NCBI GenBank assembly: GCA_003586115.2 | Contig: QVOM02000126.1 | Span: 10,831,404 to 10,895,403 of the forward strand | Length of the DNA stretch: 64,000 nt | Direction: 5' to 3' | DNA from: Salvator merianae | Taxonomy: Eukaryota; Chordata; Lepidosauria; Squamata; Teiidae | In this document: positions 62,044-64,000 of the stretch, piece by piece | Numbering within the stretch: position 1 is the stretch's first letter | Layout of the letters: each line of letters opens with the position of its first letter | Position numbers and translations under genes: made by a program | Notes under the pieces: generated by a model | Databases searched by the model: none | What the model was told of the DNA's origin: nothing | Seen by the model: the letters and a program-made list of their open reading frames with translations, nothing else

Positions 62044-63292
62044 TGGCCGTTTTTGCACTTACTATGCTAGTGCAATACTTTACCATGCAGTGTGGACACT
62101 GTCTGCACTGTGTGGCTGAAAATGGAACCTGAAGCTGGCTACTGAATGACATTTAACAGGGAGAAATGCAAAGTTTTACATCTAGGTAAGAAAAATGACA
62201 ATATCCAATACAGAATGGGAGGAATCTCGCTGAGCAGCAGCACATGTGAAAAGGATCTGGGTGTACTAGTAGATCATAGATTAAACATGAGTCAACAGTG
62301 TGATGCAGCTGCAAAAAAGGCAAACACAATCCTGGGGTGTATTAAGAGAAGCATAGAGTCCAGAACGCATGAAGTAATTGTCCCACTTTACTCTTCCTTG
62401 GTCAGACCTCATCTGGAGTATTGTGTCCAGTTCTGGGCGCCCCAGTTTAAAAGGGACATTGACAAACTGGAACAAGTTAAGAGAAGGGCGACCAAAATGG
62501 TGAGTGGTCTGCAAACCATGTCCTACGAGGAACGGTTAAAGGACCTAGGAATGTTTAGCCTGCAGAAGAGAAGACTGAGAGGAGACATGATAGCTGTTTT
62601 CAAGTATCTGAAGGGCTGTCAGAGTGCAGAGGGATTGGCCCTATTCTCAGCTGCGCAAGAAGGAAGGACTAGAAACAATGGGATGAAAATTCAAGGGAGT
62701 AGATACAGGCTAGATATTAGGAAAAACCTTCTGACCGTAAGGTCAATCAGTCACTGGAACAGGTTACCACAGGAGGTGGTGAGCTCTCCTTCGCTGGAGG
62801 TCTTCAAGAAAAGGCTGGACAGATATCTGTCTGAGATGCTTTAGTGAATCCTGCATTGAGCAGGGGGTTGGACTCGATGACCCTGGAGGTCCCTTCCAAC
62901 TCTATGATTCTATGATTCTACTGGTGCTCGTGGTGTGAACGCCAGTAGCTGTGCCTGATCCTTGCCACAGCAGTGGCCGGGAAGCGGCCGGCTGCTGCCT
63001 TGGTGGCTGGTCGGCCCAGGTGGCACACAGCATGCAGTATGCAGGCGCAAGCATGAGTGATCAGCAGTCACACATGCGCGATGAGCAGATGGCACCCAAG
63101 ATGGACGCCACACCAAAGGTAAGTGCGAACAGTCCCTTTCCAGAAGCTCACTACAATCTTCTGCTCCAGGGGTAGACGCAATCGGGAGCCGTTGCATACC
63201 GCTTCCAGTCGCTTCGGCTGCCTTGCGGTGCAACCACACTTGACTAGCAAGCGTCCTAGATGCTTGCTAACATCAAGTGCGAACAGGCCCAA
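62044..63292. mobile_element. Family D MITE split by a CR1 insertion
   Basis: Left part GGCCGTTTTTGCACTTAC to GGCTACTG (62144). Right part resumes at 62920 (ACTGGTGCTCG) and ends GTGCGAACAGGCCC (63290). Without the insert the sequence ggctactggtgctcg matches other family D copies. Confidence 0.75.
62145..62919 (+). mobile_element. CR1 LINE 3' end, 232-codon open frame, with 4-bp target duplication
   Basis: Starts in ORF2 at MTFNREKCKVLHLGKK and is open to SLEVFKKRLDRYLSEML, then the 3' UTR and tail TATGATTCTATGATTCT. ACTG flanks it at 62141-62144 and 62920-62923. It is 5'-truncated, with no stop or shift in the remaining frame, so it is fairly young. Confidence 0.9.
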
Positions 63293-64000
63293 TGTAGGTA
63301 AATTGTCTTACTTGAAAAAGTAACCAAACCCAAACATAAAAAAGAGAATCTTGGAGACCGGGGTTTTGTTTGGAAGTGGATGTTTACTGGGGAAACAGGT
63401 GTCTCCACTACTTTCGATCATTGCCAGGGTCTCCCTGCCTCTGTCTACCTTAGCCTTGGGTATAAATCTGAAAGGTTTGCCAGCATTCAGACGGGGGGGG
63501 GGGCTGGCGGAAATTCTCTCATGGCCTCCAACATCATCCAAGGAAGCCCGAACGTATAATTGAAGCAATCAATCTCTTCTTCAATTCTGTTAGGGAGCTG
63601 ACTGTGCTACTAAAGACATTTTCATCACTCTCCACCAAACCTATTTCCACTCCTTTTGTCTGCTCCTTCACTCACTCGATGATGGATGCTCTCATCCTTC
63701 TACGATCCTGTTTCCCCTTCCCTATCGTTCCTTCTCTCTCGCCAGCGGAGGTGAAAATTTCCTTCCTCTTATGTACATACTTAATCACAAAAACATTTTA
63801 AAGTCTTTGGCTTGTGTAAATACATTTCTGCTTTTAGCATAACTCCTACTTTTTGACCTTTGCTAAGGTTTTGAAGGTGCTTCATGTAAGAATGGCTTAC
63901 TTTTCTATACAGTAAAGTGCAGAGTTTGGGAATGTTCCTTTTTTTGGACTGTAGAGCCCAAAGTGTTCTTGTGGACCTTTCTGCACTGATCCAGCCTAGT

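Noticed and set aside
50000..64000. SOCS4, the expected upstream neighbour of MAPK1IP1L
   Set aside because: Its single long coding exon (over 400 codons in human, from memory) would be obvious, and no such ORF is present.

Overview
The window is nuclear DNA from a vertebrate, almost certainly a squamate reptile (lizard, gecko or snake). The repeat mix shows this: CR1 LINE 3' ends with octamer tails, L2-like and L1 LINE 3' ends, a degraded Bov-B/RTE reverse transcriptase, Sauria-type tRNA SINEs, a second tRNA-headed SINE, and many short inverted-repeat DNA transposons with 3-bp or 8-bp target duplications. I see no bacterial, plasmid or phage genes and no CRISPR array. The species cannot be named from the sequence.

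One protein-coding gene is clear: MAPK1IP1L on the minus strand. Its promoter and non-coding exon 1 lie in a CpG-rich patch near 49.4-49.8 kb. After a 15-kb intron come a 28-nt exon with the start codon (34598-34625), a large Pro/Gly/Tyr-rich exon (32650-33351), and a last exon (30910-30921 coding) that adds three residues and a stop. The spliced product is 245 residues. The repeat-poor stretch from about 30.9 down to 27 kb is best read as its long 3' UTR.

A second CpG-rich patch (12.1-13.2 kb) is broken by an assembly gap. It holds a TATA-like box, a GC box and a GTAAGT splice donor on the minus strand. By position and orientation it may be the first exon of LGALS3 (galectin-3), the expected downstream neighbour, but I find no galectin coding exons in the window, so this is a weak inference.

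The rest is transposon-derived or unassigned. 0.6-11.9 kb: CR1, nested MITEs, an inverted pair of 1.0-1.2 kb TIR elements, GC-rich hAT-like MITEs. 13-26.6 kb: SINE clusters, CR1 and L2-like ends. 31-49 kb (introns): hAT and Harbinger-like MITEs, L1, CR1 and Bov-B. 50-64 kb: a MITE family with several copies, some split by or inserted into other elements, plus CR1 and SINEs. Stretches in which I recognised nothing include 1-660, 1050-1600, 2510-3700, 3800-4380, 5620-6240, 8250-9370, 10560-11060, 14640-15280, 17640-18710, 19050-19360, 20935-21590, 21780-22390, 23225-23600, 25220-25840, 26540-26900, 36660-37110, 37460-38030, 40090-41030, 41990-43350, 46625-47320, 47665-48935, 54565-55207, 56240-57100, 58555-59100, 59495-60195, 61035-62040 and 63295-64000. 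Some of these are probably older repeats that cannot be classified by eye.

No undescribed functional system stands out. The most interesting items are the shared N-terminal design of MAPK1IP1L and galectin-3, the very small hAT-like MITE with an intact target duplication, and several cleanly resolved nested insertions.
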